From Acidobacteriota bacterium (lineage in GTDB: Bacteria > Acidobacteriota > Terriglobia > Terriglobales > Acidobacteriaceae), in assembly GCA_021803035.1 (NCBI GenBank), contig JAJZME010000058.1, positions 1 through 64,000 on the forward strand: a stretch of 64,000 nucleotides of DNA. Direction: 5' to 3'. This document shows, in pieces, positions 16,688-25,419 of this stretch. Both the position numbers and the translations under genes were made by a program. Positions within the stretch are counted from its first letter, which is position 1. Every line of letters begins with the position of its first letter. The notes under the pieces are model-generated. The model did no database searches. It saw only the letters and a program-made list of their open reading frames with translations, and was not told the DNA's origin.

Positions 16688-17883
16688 AGAAGCTGAGCAG
16701 CGAGTGGAAGTATCTGCTGATCTTTACGGGATCCGTTCTGGGCCTGATCGTAATCTTGGGTGTGATTGCGCCCGCGCGTCTAAATAGCGATCCCGTGCCG
16801 ACCACCTGGAACGCCGGCGAGGCCGGCGCAAAAGCCGCGTGGCTGCTGCTTGGCGATCTGGGATATAAGGAGGTGCGCTGGGAGTATCCGGATGCGCAAC
16901 TGACCGGCGTCGATGCCGCGCATGCAACGCTGGTGCTTGCCGAGCCATCGCCTTCCATTGCCGCGCTGATGCAAAAGCAGCGGCAACGGCCATTTGAATC
17001 ATTTCTGCGCCGCGGCGGGCGCATCGTGGCTACGGGTGAGGTTGCGGCGCTGCTGCTGCCGGATGCGAAGGTAGCCATTTCAGAGCCGTTTGACGACGTG
17101 TTGTGCAACACCACGCCCGAGGGGCCGAGTCCGCTGGCGCGTGCCGGATCGCTCCGCATGCAGGTGCCGGTGCGCTGGTCGGGCCATGATCCCGCGGTGC
17201 GCGTAGCGCAGCGCTGCGGTAGCGCGGCCGCGGTGGTCGTCTATCCGGTGGCAAAGGGGGAAGTGATCTGGTGGGCGTCGGCCACGCCGCTCACCAACAG
17301 CGGACTGCGGCAGGACGGAAACCTGCGGCTGCTGCTGGCCAGCGTGGGCGGACGCAATCGCACCATCTATTTCGACGAGTATCTGCACGGCTTCAGCGGC
17401 AATCCGTGGACGGCGGCGCGCGGCACGCCGCTGAAGGGAATTCTGGCGCAGTTAGGCTGCGTGGCCGTGCTGCTGTTGTTCAGCTTCAGCCGTCCAAGCG
17501 GGCCGCGGCGTGCGCTGGTGCAGCCGCCACGCACTTCACCGCTGGAATTTGTGGAATCGATGGGCTCGCTGTACTCCGGCGCGCGGGCCAGCAGCGTTGC
17601 AGTAGGCGCGGCCCGGCGCGGACTGACGGACTTTCTGATGCACGAAGGCGGAGTGCCCCGCGAAACACTGCGTTCCGGCCCCCAGGCAACGGCCGCCGCC
17701 GTGCGCGCGCGCTTCGGTATCGACGCAACGGCGATAGCCGAAGATTTGGAAGCGGCACAACAGGCGGAGTACGATCAACTGCGGCCGCGTGAGGCCCTGG
17801 CGCTGGTTCGCCGCCTCAACGCGCACAGGGTTCGGCTAACGGAAACACTGCGCAATCCACGGCGGTATAAAGGTAAAGCATGA
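16684..17883 (+). CDS. DUF4350 domain membrane protein
   Basis: A 399-residue protein with an N-terminal transmembrane helix (about residues 10-30), an extracytoplasmic DUF4350 region (SDPVPTTWNAGEAGAKAAW onward, with RRGGRIVATGEVAALLLP and the YFDEYLHGF block) and a second helix near residues 243-262 (LKGILAQLGCVAVLLLFSF), followed by a cytoplasmic tail rich in Arg and Ala. Domains of this kind resemble glutamine-amidotransferase-like folds, but no catalytic triad is evident. It overlaps the neighbours on both sides by 4 bp, so it is part of a tightly coupled DUF4129-DUF4350-MoxR-DUF58 unit. Confidence 0.83.
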   Translation: MKKLSSEWKYLLIFTGSVLGLIVILGVIAPARLNSDPVPTTWNAGEAGAKAAWLLLGDLGYKEVRWEYPDAQLTGVDAAHATLVLAEPSPSIAALMQKQRQRPFESFLRRGGRIVATGEVAALLLPDAKVAISEPFDDVLCNTTPEGPSPLARAGSLRMQVPVRWSGHDPAVRVAQRCGSAAAVVVYPVAKGEVIWWASATPLTNSGLRQDGNLRLLLASVGGRNRTIYFDEYLHGFSGNPWTAARGTPLKGILAQLGCVAVLLLFSFSRPSGPRRALVQPPRTSPLEFVESMGSLYSGARASSVAVGAARRGLTDFLMHEGGVPRETLRSGPQATAAAVRARFGIDATAIAEDLEAAQQAEYDQLRPREALALVRRLNAHRVRLTETLRNPRRYKGKA

Positions 17884-18857
17884 GCGAAACGTTGGAAACT
17901 GAGGGCGAAGTCCGCGCCGTCGTCTCGATCTTCGAACGGGGCAAGGCGGAACTGGGCAGGATCATCTCCGGCCAGACGGAGCTGATCGAGCAGGCGTTGC
18001 TTACATTCCTGTGCGGCGGTCACGCGCTGGTGGAAGGCGTGCCCGGCGTGGCCAAAACCATGACCGTAAAGGCCCTGGCGCGCTTTCTGTCGCTCGGCTT
18101 CCGGCGCATCCAGGGCACGCCCGATCTGATGCCGGCCGACATTCTAGGCACCAATGTCTTCTCCCTGAAGACCAGCGAGTTCACCTTCCATCGCGGTCCG
18201 GTATTTACGCAATTCCTGTTGGCCGACGAAATCAACCGCATGCCGCCGCGTACGCAGTCGGCGCTGCTGGAGAGCATGGAAGAGCGGCAGGTAACCATCG
18301 ACGGCGAAACGCACGCGCTCGACGATTTCTTCACCGTCTTCGCCACGCAAAATCCGCTGGAGTTCGAGGGCACGTATCCGCTGCCGGAGGCACAGCTCGA
18401 CCGCTTCCTCATGAAGATGCGCGTTGCATATCCGAACGCTGCCGAAGAGCGCGTTGTGCTCGAGCGTCACCACGCGCTGGGCGACGCGCAGCAGCTCGAA
18501 TCCGCGCAGATTGCGCCCGTGGAGGCGGCGGATCTCGCCGCCGCCCGCCGCGAGCTGCGCGCTGTGCGCGTCGAGCCGGCGCTGTTTGACTATATGCTCG
18601 CCGTGGTGCGCCGCACGCGCGAGTGGCCCGCCATCACCCTGGGAGCCAGTCCGCGCGCAGCTGCGAATCTGCTGATCGTGGCCAAGGCCCACGCCGCCAG
18701 GGATGGCCGCGATTTCATGATTCCCGACGACGTCAAGCAGGCGGCGCTGCCCTGCCTGCGCCATCGCATCATTCTGAAAGCGGAGGCGGAGCTGGAAGGC
18801 TTCGATCCGGACCGCGTGCTCGCCGACGTGCTCGCTGCTACGCCGCTACCGAAATGA
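17880..18857 (+). CDS. MoxR-family AAA+ ATPase
   Basis: A 325-residue MoxR-type AAA+ chaperone ATPase. Walker A is GVPGVAKT (about residues 56-63), Walker B and following block FLLADEINRMPPRTQSALLESMEE, sensor 1 in VFATQNPLEFEGTYPLPEAQLDRF, and the lid domain holds LGASPRAAANLL with sensor 2. MoxR ATPases work with von Willebrand-type or DUF58 partners to mature or remodel protein complexes, often at the envelope and under stress. It overlaps the DUF4350 gene by 4 bp and the DUF58 gene by 4 bp. The family assignment is firm; the client is unknown. Confidence 0.94.
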   Translation: MSETLETEGEVRAVVSIFERGKAELGRIISGQTELIEQALLTFLCGGHALVEGVPGVAKTMTVKALARFLSLGFRRIQGTPDLMPADILGTNVFSLKTSEFTFHRGPVFTQFLLADEINRMPPRTQSALLESMEERQVTIDGETHALDDFFTVFATQNPLEFEGTYPLPEAQLDRFLMKMRVAYPNAAEERVVLERHHALGDAQQLESAQIAPVEAADLAAARRELRAVRVEPALFDYMLAVVRRTREWPAITLGASPRAAANLLIVAKAHAARDGRDFMIPDDVKQAALPCLRHRIILKAEAELEGFDPDRVLADVLAATPLPK

Positions 18858-20317
18858 TCCAGACGCTGATTCCCGCACCGGCCTCGGCGGAGGCTCAGGC
18901 CGCCAGCCGCTGGGGCAGAGTGCTGGGCATTACGCTTACCGCGCGCTGTCTGCTGTTGCTCGCCGCGGGCGTGCTCTTTGCCGTCTTGGGATTCTTCGGC
19001 TTGCGCTGGCTCGCTCCCATGCTTGTTTGGGATTCCGCGGTGATCGCCGTTGCATGCGCGGATATGTTTTCGCTGCCCGCGCCATCCGCTCTGCGCGTCA
19101 CGCGCATGTTTATCGACTCGCCCGTCCTGGGCCGCGCAACACGCCTGGAGCTGGAGCTGGAGCAAACGGCCAAGCGGCTTCTGCGCGTGCATGTCTTCGA
19201 CGATCTGCATCCCGCGCTGGCCCAGCTTCCGCCTTCAGGCTGGCTCGCCGTGTATCCGCGCGAACCGGCACGGCTGGCCTGCGTAATCACGCCGGTTCGC
19301 CGCGGCGACTGCGCATTGGGCGGAGTGTGGCTGCGCTGGCGCGGCGTGCTGGGCCTGGTGGAGCAGCGCGCCGTAAGCCGGCCGGAACAGCGCGTGCGCG
19401 TGTATCCGCCCCTGGAGCACACCGCCGATGACTCGGCCATGTATCTGCTGCGCATCCGCCACATTGCAATCCAGCGCCGCCGCCTGCGGCTGACCGGGAT
19501 GGGCCGCGAGTTCGATCATTTGCGCGACTACCGGACCGGCGACGAGATGCGCAACATTTCCTGGCCCGCCACGGCGCGGCGCAGCCGCATCGTTACGCGC
19601 GAGTTCACCACGGAACGCAGCCAGCAGGTGTGGATCGTTGTGGACGCTGGGCGGCTTTCCGGAACAGCCTGCGAATTGCGCCGGGGCGGCGTGCCGGCAT
19701 CGTCCTCGGCCTCTTTTCAGAATGCCGCCGCGGACGAAGAATTTCGCCTCAGCCTGACGCAGCTCGACCAGGCCTGCGGCGCGGCCATTGCACTGGCGCA
19801 AACCGTGATGCAGACCGGAGACAAAGCCGGGCTGATGGTTTACGGGCGCGGCATCCAGCAGCAGCTTTTGCCGGCCAGCGGCGCGGGCCACCTGCGCATG
19901 TTCGTCGACGCGCTCTCCGCCGTGCGCCCGGAAGCGTCGGAGGCGGATCACCTGCGCGCCGCGGCGCGGCTGGGGCAACTGCAACGGCGGCGCGGCCTGG
20001 TGCTGTGGATTACCGAGATGGCCGACAGCGCCCGGCGGCCGGAAGTAGCCGATGCCGCGGCGGACCTGGCGCGGCGTCACCTGGTGCTGCTGGTGGTGCT
20101 CGGCCATCCGGAGATCGCGGCTACGGCTGCGCGCGAGCCGTGCACGCCCGCCCAGATGTATGAGTCCGCTGCCGCGCAGGAACTGCTGGAACGCCACCGC
20201 CAGACGCTGGCGGCACTACGTTCCAAAGGCGTGCTGGTGGTGCAGACCTCGCCCGGCGCGCTGCGTGCCGATGCCATCAGCGAATATCTGGAAGTAAAGG
20301 CGCGAGGGATGCTCTAG
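18854..20317 (+). CDS. DUF58 domain protein (MoxR partner)
   Basis: A 487-residue protein with two N-terminal transmembrane helices (about residues 20-65) and a cytoplasmic DUF58/vWA-like domain. The DUF58 signature FDHLRDYRTGDEMRNISWPATAR is intact, followed by VWIVVDAGR, where a vWA MIDAS would begin but is only partly kept. The start at 18854 overlaps the MoxR stop by ATGA; a frame extending back to 18623 lies inside the MoxR gene and is not used. Its 3' end overlaps the convergent SpoIIM-family gene by 41 bp. It is expected to act with the MoxR ATPase. Confidence 0.9.
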   Translation: MIQTLIPAPASAEAQAASRWGRVLGITLTARCLLLLAAGVLFAVLGFFGLRWLAPMLVWDSAVIAVACADMFSLPAPSALRVTRMFIDSPVLGRATRLELELEQTAKRLLRVHVFDDLHPALAQLPPSGWLAVYPREPARLACVITPVRRGDCALGGVWLRWRGVLGLVEQRAVSRPEQRVRVYPPLEHTADDSAMYLLRIRHIAIQRRRLRLTGMGREFDHLRDYRTGDEMRNISWPATARRSRIVTREFTTERSQQVWIVVDAGRLSGTACELRRGGVPASSSASFQNAAADEEFRLSLTQLDQACGAAIALAQTVMQTGDKAGLMVYGRGIQQQLLPASGAGHLRMFVDALSAVRPEASEADHLRAAARLGQLQRRRGLVLWITEMADSARRPEVADAAADLARRHLVLLVVLGHPEIAATAAREPCTPAQMYESAAAQELLERHRQTLAALRSKGVLVVQTSPGALRADAISEYLEVKARGML

Positions 20318-21281
20318 GCGCGGCAGCCGCATGCTTTGCACGCGGCTCATGTGTCAGCCACAGCGCGAGCGCAAGAAACAGCACCGATCCGGTAAGAAAT
20401 TTGATGGCGATGGGCACGTGCGAGGGCGAGAGAAATGCTTCCAGCGTGCCCGCGATCATCAGCAGCGGCACCACGCCCGCTAGCAGGCGGATCGATTCGA
20501 CTGCGGCACGCTTCAGGGAATCGCCCCGCGAATAAATGCCCGGAAACAGCAGTCCCGCTGCCAGCCGCAGGCCGGCGCCACCGGAGATGAAGATGCTGGG
20601 CAACTCCAGCGATCCGTGCGCGACGGCGAAGCTCCAAAGCTGCAGCGACATGCGCGCCTGGGCACAAGCCATGCCCACCACGCCCAGCATCAGCCCGTTG
20701 AAAAAGAGCAGCCAGATGGTGCCCAGTCCAGCCACAATGCCGCCGGCAAAGGCGGTGAAGCACACGCTGATGTTGTTGGTCATGATCGAGCTGGAAGCCT
20801 GCGGCTTCACACTGACCAGGCTCTGCGTCCACATCTTGTGGTGCTCGATGGATGCAATAATCGTGGGGCTCAGGAACAGACGCATGAACGCCGGACGGCT
20901 GAAAGTGATCAGCGCTCCCAGCACGCCCCCGAACAGGAAGATGAAAAACGAAGCCGCCACCCAGGGAAAGAGCCTGCGAAAGATGCGGGGATATTCGACG
21001 GCCAGGAAATGCAGAATTCTCAACGGTTCCAGTTTCTTGCCGGAATAAATGCGATTATGTGCCCGCGCCAGCAACTGATTCAGGTATTCTTCCTGCGTGC
21101 GGGAGCCGCGGTCGGCACGCACTGCGGAAAGATCCTGGGCGGTCTGGCGATAGAGCAGACCCAGCTCTCGCAGCTCCTCACCGGAAAGCGACTTCAGGCC
21201 GGAGGACTCGACCTGGTACAGCAGCACTTCCAGCCGCTGCCACAGGCCTCGGCGTTGTTCAATCCAGCGGTTCGAAATCAT
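20277..21281 (-). CDS. SpoIIM/DUF95 family membrane protein
   Basis: A 334-residue protein of the stage II sporulation protein M-like family (DUF95). The N-terminal soluble part has the family block RWIEQRRGLWQRLEVLL and ELRELGLLYRQTAQDLSAVRAD; then several transmembrane helices with YPRIFRRLFPWVAASFFIF, NNISVCFTAFAGGIVAGLG and AHGSLELPSIFISGGAGLRLA. Non-sporulating bacteria carry this family with MoxR, DUF58 and RDD genes, where the role is unknown. It is convergent with DUF58 (41-bp 3' overlap) and divergent from the RDD gene, whose longest frame would even overlap its start codon. Confidence 0.88.
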   Translation of the reverse strand: MISNRWIEQRRGLWQRLEVLLYQVESSGLKSLSGEELRELGLLYRQTAQDLSAVRADRGSRTQEEYLNQLLARAHNRIYSGKKLEPLRILHFLAVEYPRIFRRLFPWVAASFFIFLFGGVLGALITFSRPAFMRLFLSPTIIASIEHHKMWTQSLVSVKPQASSSIMTNNISVCFTAFAGGIVAGLGTIWLLFFNGLMLGVVGMACAQARMSLQLWSFAVAHGSLELPSIFISGGAGLRLAAGLLFPGIYSRGDSLKRAAVESIRLLAGVVPLLMIAGTLEAFLSPSHVPIAIKFLTGSVLFLALALWLTHEPRAKHAAAAPRASLAPLLPDIR

Positions 21282-22164
21282 GGCAGTATCGGGACCTACG
21301 ATGATGGCAATGAGCGGCGCATTCTACGGCGGAATGGAGGAAGCTCCCGACCAGCTTACCATCGAAACGCCGGAACAGGTTGCCATTCGCTTCCCGGTGG
21401 CGGGAATCGGCAGCCGCTTTCTCGCGGTGCTGGCCGACAGTCTGATCCAGACAGCGGGCGCGATTGTGCTGGGCCTCCTGCTGTTCCTCATCTATGCTTC
21501 CGCGCCCAGAACGGCTGACGCTGTAATTCATAAGCTTGGCGACAAGTGGCTGATCGCGGCCATCATCTTCCTGTACTTCCTGTTGTACTGGGGTTACTTC
21601 ACGCTGTTTGAGGCCTTCTGGAACGGCCAGACGCCCGGCAAGAAGCTGTGCAAGCTGCGCGTCATCCGCGATTGCGGGCGGCAGATAACGTTCTTCGAGT
21701 CGATGACGCGGAATTTTCTCCGTGGCGTCGACTGGATGCCGGGGATGTATGCCGTCGGCGTCATCACCATGCTGTGCAACCGGCAGAACAAGCGGCTCGG
21801 CGACCTGGCCGCAGGCACCCTGGTCATCCACGAGCGCGCGATGGAAAGCCCCATGTGGAGCGGTATCGCCGAACGCACCATCACGGCTTCTGTATTTGCT
21901 CCCGAGCCCGTGCAGCCGGCGATCGGTCCGCCGCTTGTCGATCTGCCCGCCGATGCGGTGGCGCGCCTCTCGGCCGACGACCTGAACGTCATCGACCGCT
22001 TCTTTGCCCGCGCCATCGACATCGATCTTGAGCGCAGGGCGCAACTGTCTGCGCAGTTGGCACAGCAGATGACGGCCAAGCTGGGCATGGAAATGCCTGC
22101 GGACGTGTCGCCGGAGCGCCTGCTGGAATCGATGGCCCACATTCTGCGCAGCATCCGGCGGTGA
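21280..22164 (+). CDS. RDD family membrane protein
   Basis: A 294-residue (longest frame) RDD-family protein with three or more transmembrane helices. The family signature is AGIGSRFLAVLADSLIQ near residue 50 (Arg, Asp, Asp positions) and GQTPGKKLCKLRVIRDCGRQITFFES further on. The C-terminal third is soluble and helical. The longest frame starts at 21280, overlapping the divergent SpoIIM start by 2 bp, which is implausible; ATG 21301, 21310 or 21334 are better candidates, none with a strong ribosome-binding site. It likely belongs functionally to the MoxR/DUF58 cluster. Confidence 0.82.
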   Translation: MAVSGPTMMAMSGAFYGGMEEAPDQLTIETPEQVAIRFPVAGIGSRFLAVLADSLIQTAGAIVLGLLLFLIYASAPRTADAVIHKLGDKWLIAAIIFLYFLLYWGYFTLFEAFWNGQTPGKKLCKLRVIRDCGRQITFFESMTRNFLRGVDWMPGMYAVGVITMLCNRQNKRLGDLAAGTLVIHERAMESPMWSGIAERTITASVFAPEPVQPAIGPPLVDLPADAVARLSADDLNVIDRFFARAIDIDLERRAQLSAQLAQQMTAKLGMEMPADVSPERLLESMAHILRSIRR

Positions 22165-22284
22165 GCTGCCTCTGTCGTCTGCCCGCCAGATGGAGCAGGG
22201 CCGTGAGCCTCTGGCCGATTTCCAAGCCCCCGTCACCCACAAGCGCGCCATTTCGTTCTCTCGCGAGGGCCGCTCTGCCGGTTC

Positions 22285-23499
22285 CTATTGAATCCGCTCA
22301 AAACGGAAGCTGGCTTCGCGCAGGGCGTGGCTGATTGCCATGATATGCGAGGCGCCGCGCGTTTCCAGGGTAACGTCAATGACGGTTTCGCCAAGGCTTA
22401 CGCCGTAGTAGGCGCGGTTGTGGATGGTTTCGACGATGTTGGCTCGTTCGCGCGCCAGAATCTGTGTGAGCGCGTGCAGCGCTCCGGGCCGATCCTGGAG
22501 GTAGACGCGGATGCGCAGCAGGCGGCCATCCTTGACCAGGCCGCGCTCAATGATCTTGGCCAACAAGGTGACGTCGATGTTGCCGCCCGAAACCAGCACG
22601 GCGGTGCGGCGATGGCGCAGAGCGGCTTTGGATTGCACCACGGCGGCCAGGGCAGCGGCGCCGGCTCCCTCGGCCAAGGTTTTCTCATGCTCCAGCAGCA
22701 TAAGAATGGCGCTGGCGATCTCCTCGTCATCCACGGTCACAATTTCGTCGACGTAGCGCGTGACCAGCGGAAGGGTCAGGTCGCCGGCGCGGCGCACAGC
22801 AATGCCGTCAGCGATGGTGGCCTCTGGCGCCAGCGTGACCGGCGCGCCGGCCTCACGGGCACGCAGCATGGAGGGCAGCTTCTCCGGTTCGACGCCTACG
22901 ATCCGGATCTTCGGATTCGACTCCTTGAGGGCGCAGGCCACACCGCCGATGAGCCCGCCACCGCCCATGGGCACAACCACCGCCTCGATCTCGGGCACCT
23001 GGTCCAGCAGTTCCAGGCCGATGGTGCCCTGGCCCGAGATTACGTCGCAATCATCAAAGGGATGAATAAAGGTGCGGCCTTCTTCTGTACAGCGGCGCAA
23101 TGCTTCGTCGCACGCTTCATCGTAGTTGGCGCCGTGGAGGATGACTTCAGCGCCATAGGAACGGGTGGCGGCGGCTTTGACCAGGGGCGTGGCCAGCGGC
23201 ATCACAATCTGGGCGCCGATCCCGCGCGCCGTGGCGTGAAAGGCGACGCCTTGCGCATGGTTGCCCGCGCTGGCCGCAATCACGCCGCGCTCGCGCTCCG
23301 CTTCGCTGAGCGTCAGCAGCTTGTTAAGCGCGCCCCGTTCCTTGAAGGATCCCGTGCGCTGCAGATTTTCAAGCTTCAAATAGAGCGGCTGGCCGGTCAG
23401 CGCGGAGAGGTAATGCGAGAGATGGCAGGGCGACAACAGAACAGCATTGCCGATGCGGGCGCGCGCCGCTCGAATCGTCTCCGGAGTAACGGATTTCAA
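22285..23499 (-). CDS. ilvA: Threonine ammonia-lyase (threonine dehydratase)
   Basis: A 404-residue PLP enzyme that deaminates threonine to 2-oxobutyrate, the first step to isoleucine. The PLP lysine lies in LENLQRTGSFKERGA, the phosphate-binding loop is PMGGGGLIGG, and ASAGNHAQGVA and VSGGNIDV are family blocks. The last about 80 residues form an ACT domain (RIRVYLQDRPGALHALTQIL), as in the shorter TdcB/IlvA forms. The frame opens at 23610, but AAGGAG six bases before TTG 23499 marks that codon as start and gives the usual length; ATG 23526 is an alternative. An intrinsic terminator sits between the upstream region and this start (see 23535-23567). Biosynthetic versus catabolic use cannot be told. 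Confidence 0.93.
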   Translation of the reverse strand: MKSVTPETIRAARARIGNAVLLSPCHLSHYLSALTGQPLYLKLENLQRTGSFKERGALNKLLTLSEAERERGVIAASAGNHAQGVAFHATARGIGAQIVMPLATPLVKAAATRSYGAEVILHGANYDEACDEALRRCTEEGRTFIHPFDDCDVISGQGTIGLELLDQVPEIEAVVVPMGGGGLIGGVACALKESNPKIRIVGVEPEKLPSMLRAREAGAPVTLAPEATIADGIAVRRAGDLTLPLVTRYVDEIVTVDDEEIASAILMLLEHEKTLAEGAGAAALAAVVQSKAALRHRRTAVLVSGGNIDVTLLAKIIERGLVKDGRLLRIRVYLQDRPGALHALTQILARERANIVETIHNRAYYGVSLGETVIDVTLETRGASHIMAISHALREASFRFERIQ

Positions 23500-23534
23500 G
23501 AGATTCTCCTTGATCACAGGGTGCATGAAATGCG

Positions 23535-23567
23535 AAAAGCCACCAGCCGCATTTGCGGGGTGGTGGC
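23535..23567 (-). terminator. Intrinsic terminator in the ilvA 5' region (candidate attenuator)
   Basis: Minus strand: GCCACCA (23567-23561) pairs perfectly with TGGTGGC (23545-23539), enclosing an inner hairpin CCGC-AAAT-GCGG, followed by TTTT (23538-23535). It ends 36 nt before the ilvA start codon. Just upstream, one frame reads SIIQATTPQM, with Ile-Ile and Thr-Thr codon pairs at the foot of the stem. No ATG, GTG or TTG opens that frame; a separate 14-codon frame starts with ATG at 23644 and stops at 23600. It may be an attenuator or simply the end of the def-fmt-rsmB unit. The remaining gap up to 23932 shows no gene. Confidence 0.62.
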
Positions 23568-23932
23568 CTGGATGATGCTGAACTTTCGGGTGCGCTCGAT
23601 CAGGCTCCAATTCCCGCAGGCACGTTGTGACGGCTAATTCGCATGGCAGTTATGCGCATTGCCCCCGGAACGGCCGGGTGGGAGATCGTGTTGGAGCAGA
23701 TGAGAGACATGACGTCGTGCAATGAGTAGACCAGAGGCGCAAGAGCGTGTCAAGGAGCCGGCCGCGGACGCCAGGGAAGCTGAGCAGCTTTCTACGCTGC
23801 TCGAACAGGAGGTCATTCAGGAGTTCTGCCAGCGCGACGAAGCTGGTCTGTCTGTCTCGTGGATCGCCTGTTTCTGCCAGAGCATGGCCCGTCTGACGCC
23901 AGCCTCTGCTGCTTCGCGGCCGGGATTCAATC

Positions 23933-25363
23933 TCACGCCGTGCGCTCAATCAGCGCTGCGAAAAAACCATCCGTCCGAAATACGCCCGGCAGCAACCGCA
24001 GCGCGCCCCCGTGCGTGACGCAGCTCCGCAGACGCTCCGCGCCCGACGGCGTCAAAGCTCCGCAATTCTCCAGCGCCTCAATGAGCGATCCCAGCGGAAT
24101 CGTGCGCGCCTGCGGGCTGTCTTTGAGCACCGCATCGACCACTTGCTCATTCTCTTCCGGCTCCAGTGAGCACGTGGAATACACCACGCATCCGCCGGGG
24201 CGCACGGCGCGCAATGCGGAGCGCAGAATGGCGCGCTGCCGCTCGGCCTGCCGCGGCAGGTCCTCGGCATGCACGCGGTGGCGAATCTCCGGGTTGCGCC
24301 CCAGCGTGCCGGTGCCGCTGCACGGCGCATCCGCCAGCGCCGCATCAAAACAGGCATCGTCCTCGATCGCCGCCGCATCCGCCAGCCGGCATTCAATGCG
24401 CCCTTCGTATCGAGCCAGCCGCTGGCGCAGTTGCGCCAGCCGCTGCGCATTTGCCTCGCAGGCCACGATGCGTGCCTGCGGATTGCGCTCGGCCAGAATC
24501 AGCGTCTTGCCGCCCGGCGCGGCGCATAGATCCATCAAGTTTCCGGCTCCCCGGCCGGCGCTTCCGGCTGCGGCAATCTCTCCGATCAGTTGCGAGCCCT
24601 CGTCCTGCAGCCGCACGCGCCCCGCATGAAATGCCGCGGCCGACGCCACATCGCCAGAGATCACGCTGCGCGCGGCGCTGAGCAGTTCGCCCGGCGCTAG
24701 CTTGACGCCGGCGCTCGTCAGCTCCGCCTCAACCGCCGGGCTTTCCAGGCGTACCGTCTCGGCGGGCTGGCCTTGCCCGTGGCGGCAGATCATGCGCGCA
24801 GCCTCAAGGCCATAGAATCCAGCCCATCGCTCCACCATCCAGGCCGGATGAGCTTCGGCGAGGGCCAGCTCCGTCGCTGGAGATAACGCTCGCGCATCGT
24901 CCGCCTGCAGCCTTGGCGCAACGGCAGCCGCGTCCTGATGCAACGCCGTGACCAGCGCGCGATTTTCCGCGGCCCACGCAGCCAGCTTGCGCAACACGGC
25001 GTTCACCATCCGCGCCGCGTAAGAATGGCCGGCGCGCTTGGCCAGTTCCACGCTTTCATCGATGGCGGCATGGGCCGGAATGCGATCGAGGAACAAAAGC
25101 TGGAACGCGCCCAGGCGCAGCGCGACAAGAATCTCCGCATCCAGCCGCGCGCCCGGCCGCTTGAGAAAGCTCTTGAGCTGCCAGTCCAGCCGAATCTGCC
25201 AGCGAAGCACGCCCAGCACCAGCGCCGTGGCCAGATTGCGGTCGGCGGATGAGAGCGCCTCGACGCTCTTGCCGCGCAGCAGGTTGTCGGAGTGCGCATG
25301 GCCGCGCTCCACGGCCATCAGCACGTCAAAGGCTGCTTTCCGCGCCGGCGAAACAGTCGCCAT
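23933..25363 (-). CDS. rsmB: 16S rRNA m5C967 methyltransferase RsmB
   Basis: A 476-residue enzyme with an N-terminal NusB-like RNA-binding domain (ARKAAFDVLMAVERG to about residue 150) and a C-terminal SAM-dependent RNA cytosine-5 methyltransferase. The SAM motif is DLCAAPGGKT, the motif IV block ADAPCSGTGTLGRNPEIRHR includes one catalytic Cys, and YSTCSLEPEENEQV the nucleophilic Cys. ATG 25363 has GGGGA upstream and matches the family N terminus; ATG 25396 is possible, and the frame to 25522 overlaps fmt and is rejected. It follows fmt closely on the same strand, the usual def-fmt-rsmB order. Confidence 0.93.
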   Translation of the reverse strand: MATVSPARKAAFDVLMAVERGHAHSDNLLRGKSVEALSSADRNLATALVLGVLRWQIRLDWQLKSFLKRPGARLDAEILVALRLGAFQLLFLDRIPAHAAIDESVELAKRAGHSYAARMVNAVLRKLAAWAAENRALVTALHQDAAAVAPRLQADDARALSPATELALAEAHPAWMVERWAGFYGLEAARMICRHGQGQPAETVRLESPAVEAELTSAGVKLAPGELLSAARSVISGDVASAAAFHAGRVRLQDEGSQLIGEIAAAGSAGRGAGNLMDLCAAPGGKTLILAERNPQARIVACEANAQRLAQLRQRLARYEGRIECRLADAAAIEDDACFDAALADAPCSGTGTLGRNPEIRHRVHAEDLPRQAERQRAILRSALRAVRPGGCVVYSTCSLEPEENEQVVDAVLKDSPQARTIPLGSLIEALENCGALTPSGAERLRSCVTHGGALRLLPGVFRTDGFFAALIERTA

Positions 25364-25419
25364 TCCAGATTTCCCCAATCGCAATTCGAGCTGCATCGCC
25401 TGCCCGCTGACCCGCGGCG

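Noticed and set aside
23650..23949. A 99-codon minus-strand frame and an overlapping plus-strand frame between ilvA and rsmB
   Set aside because: Neither has a ribosome-binding site, a domain or a plausible composition; the region is treated as intergenic.
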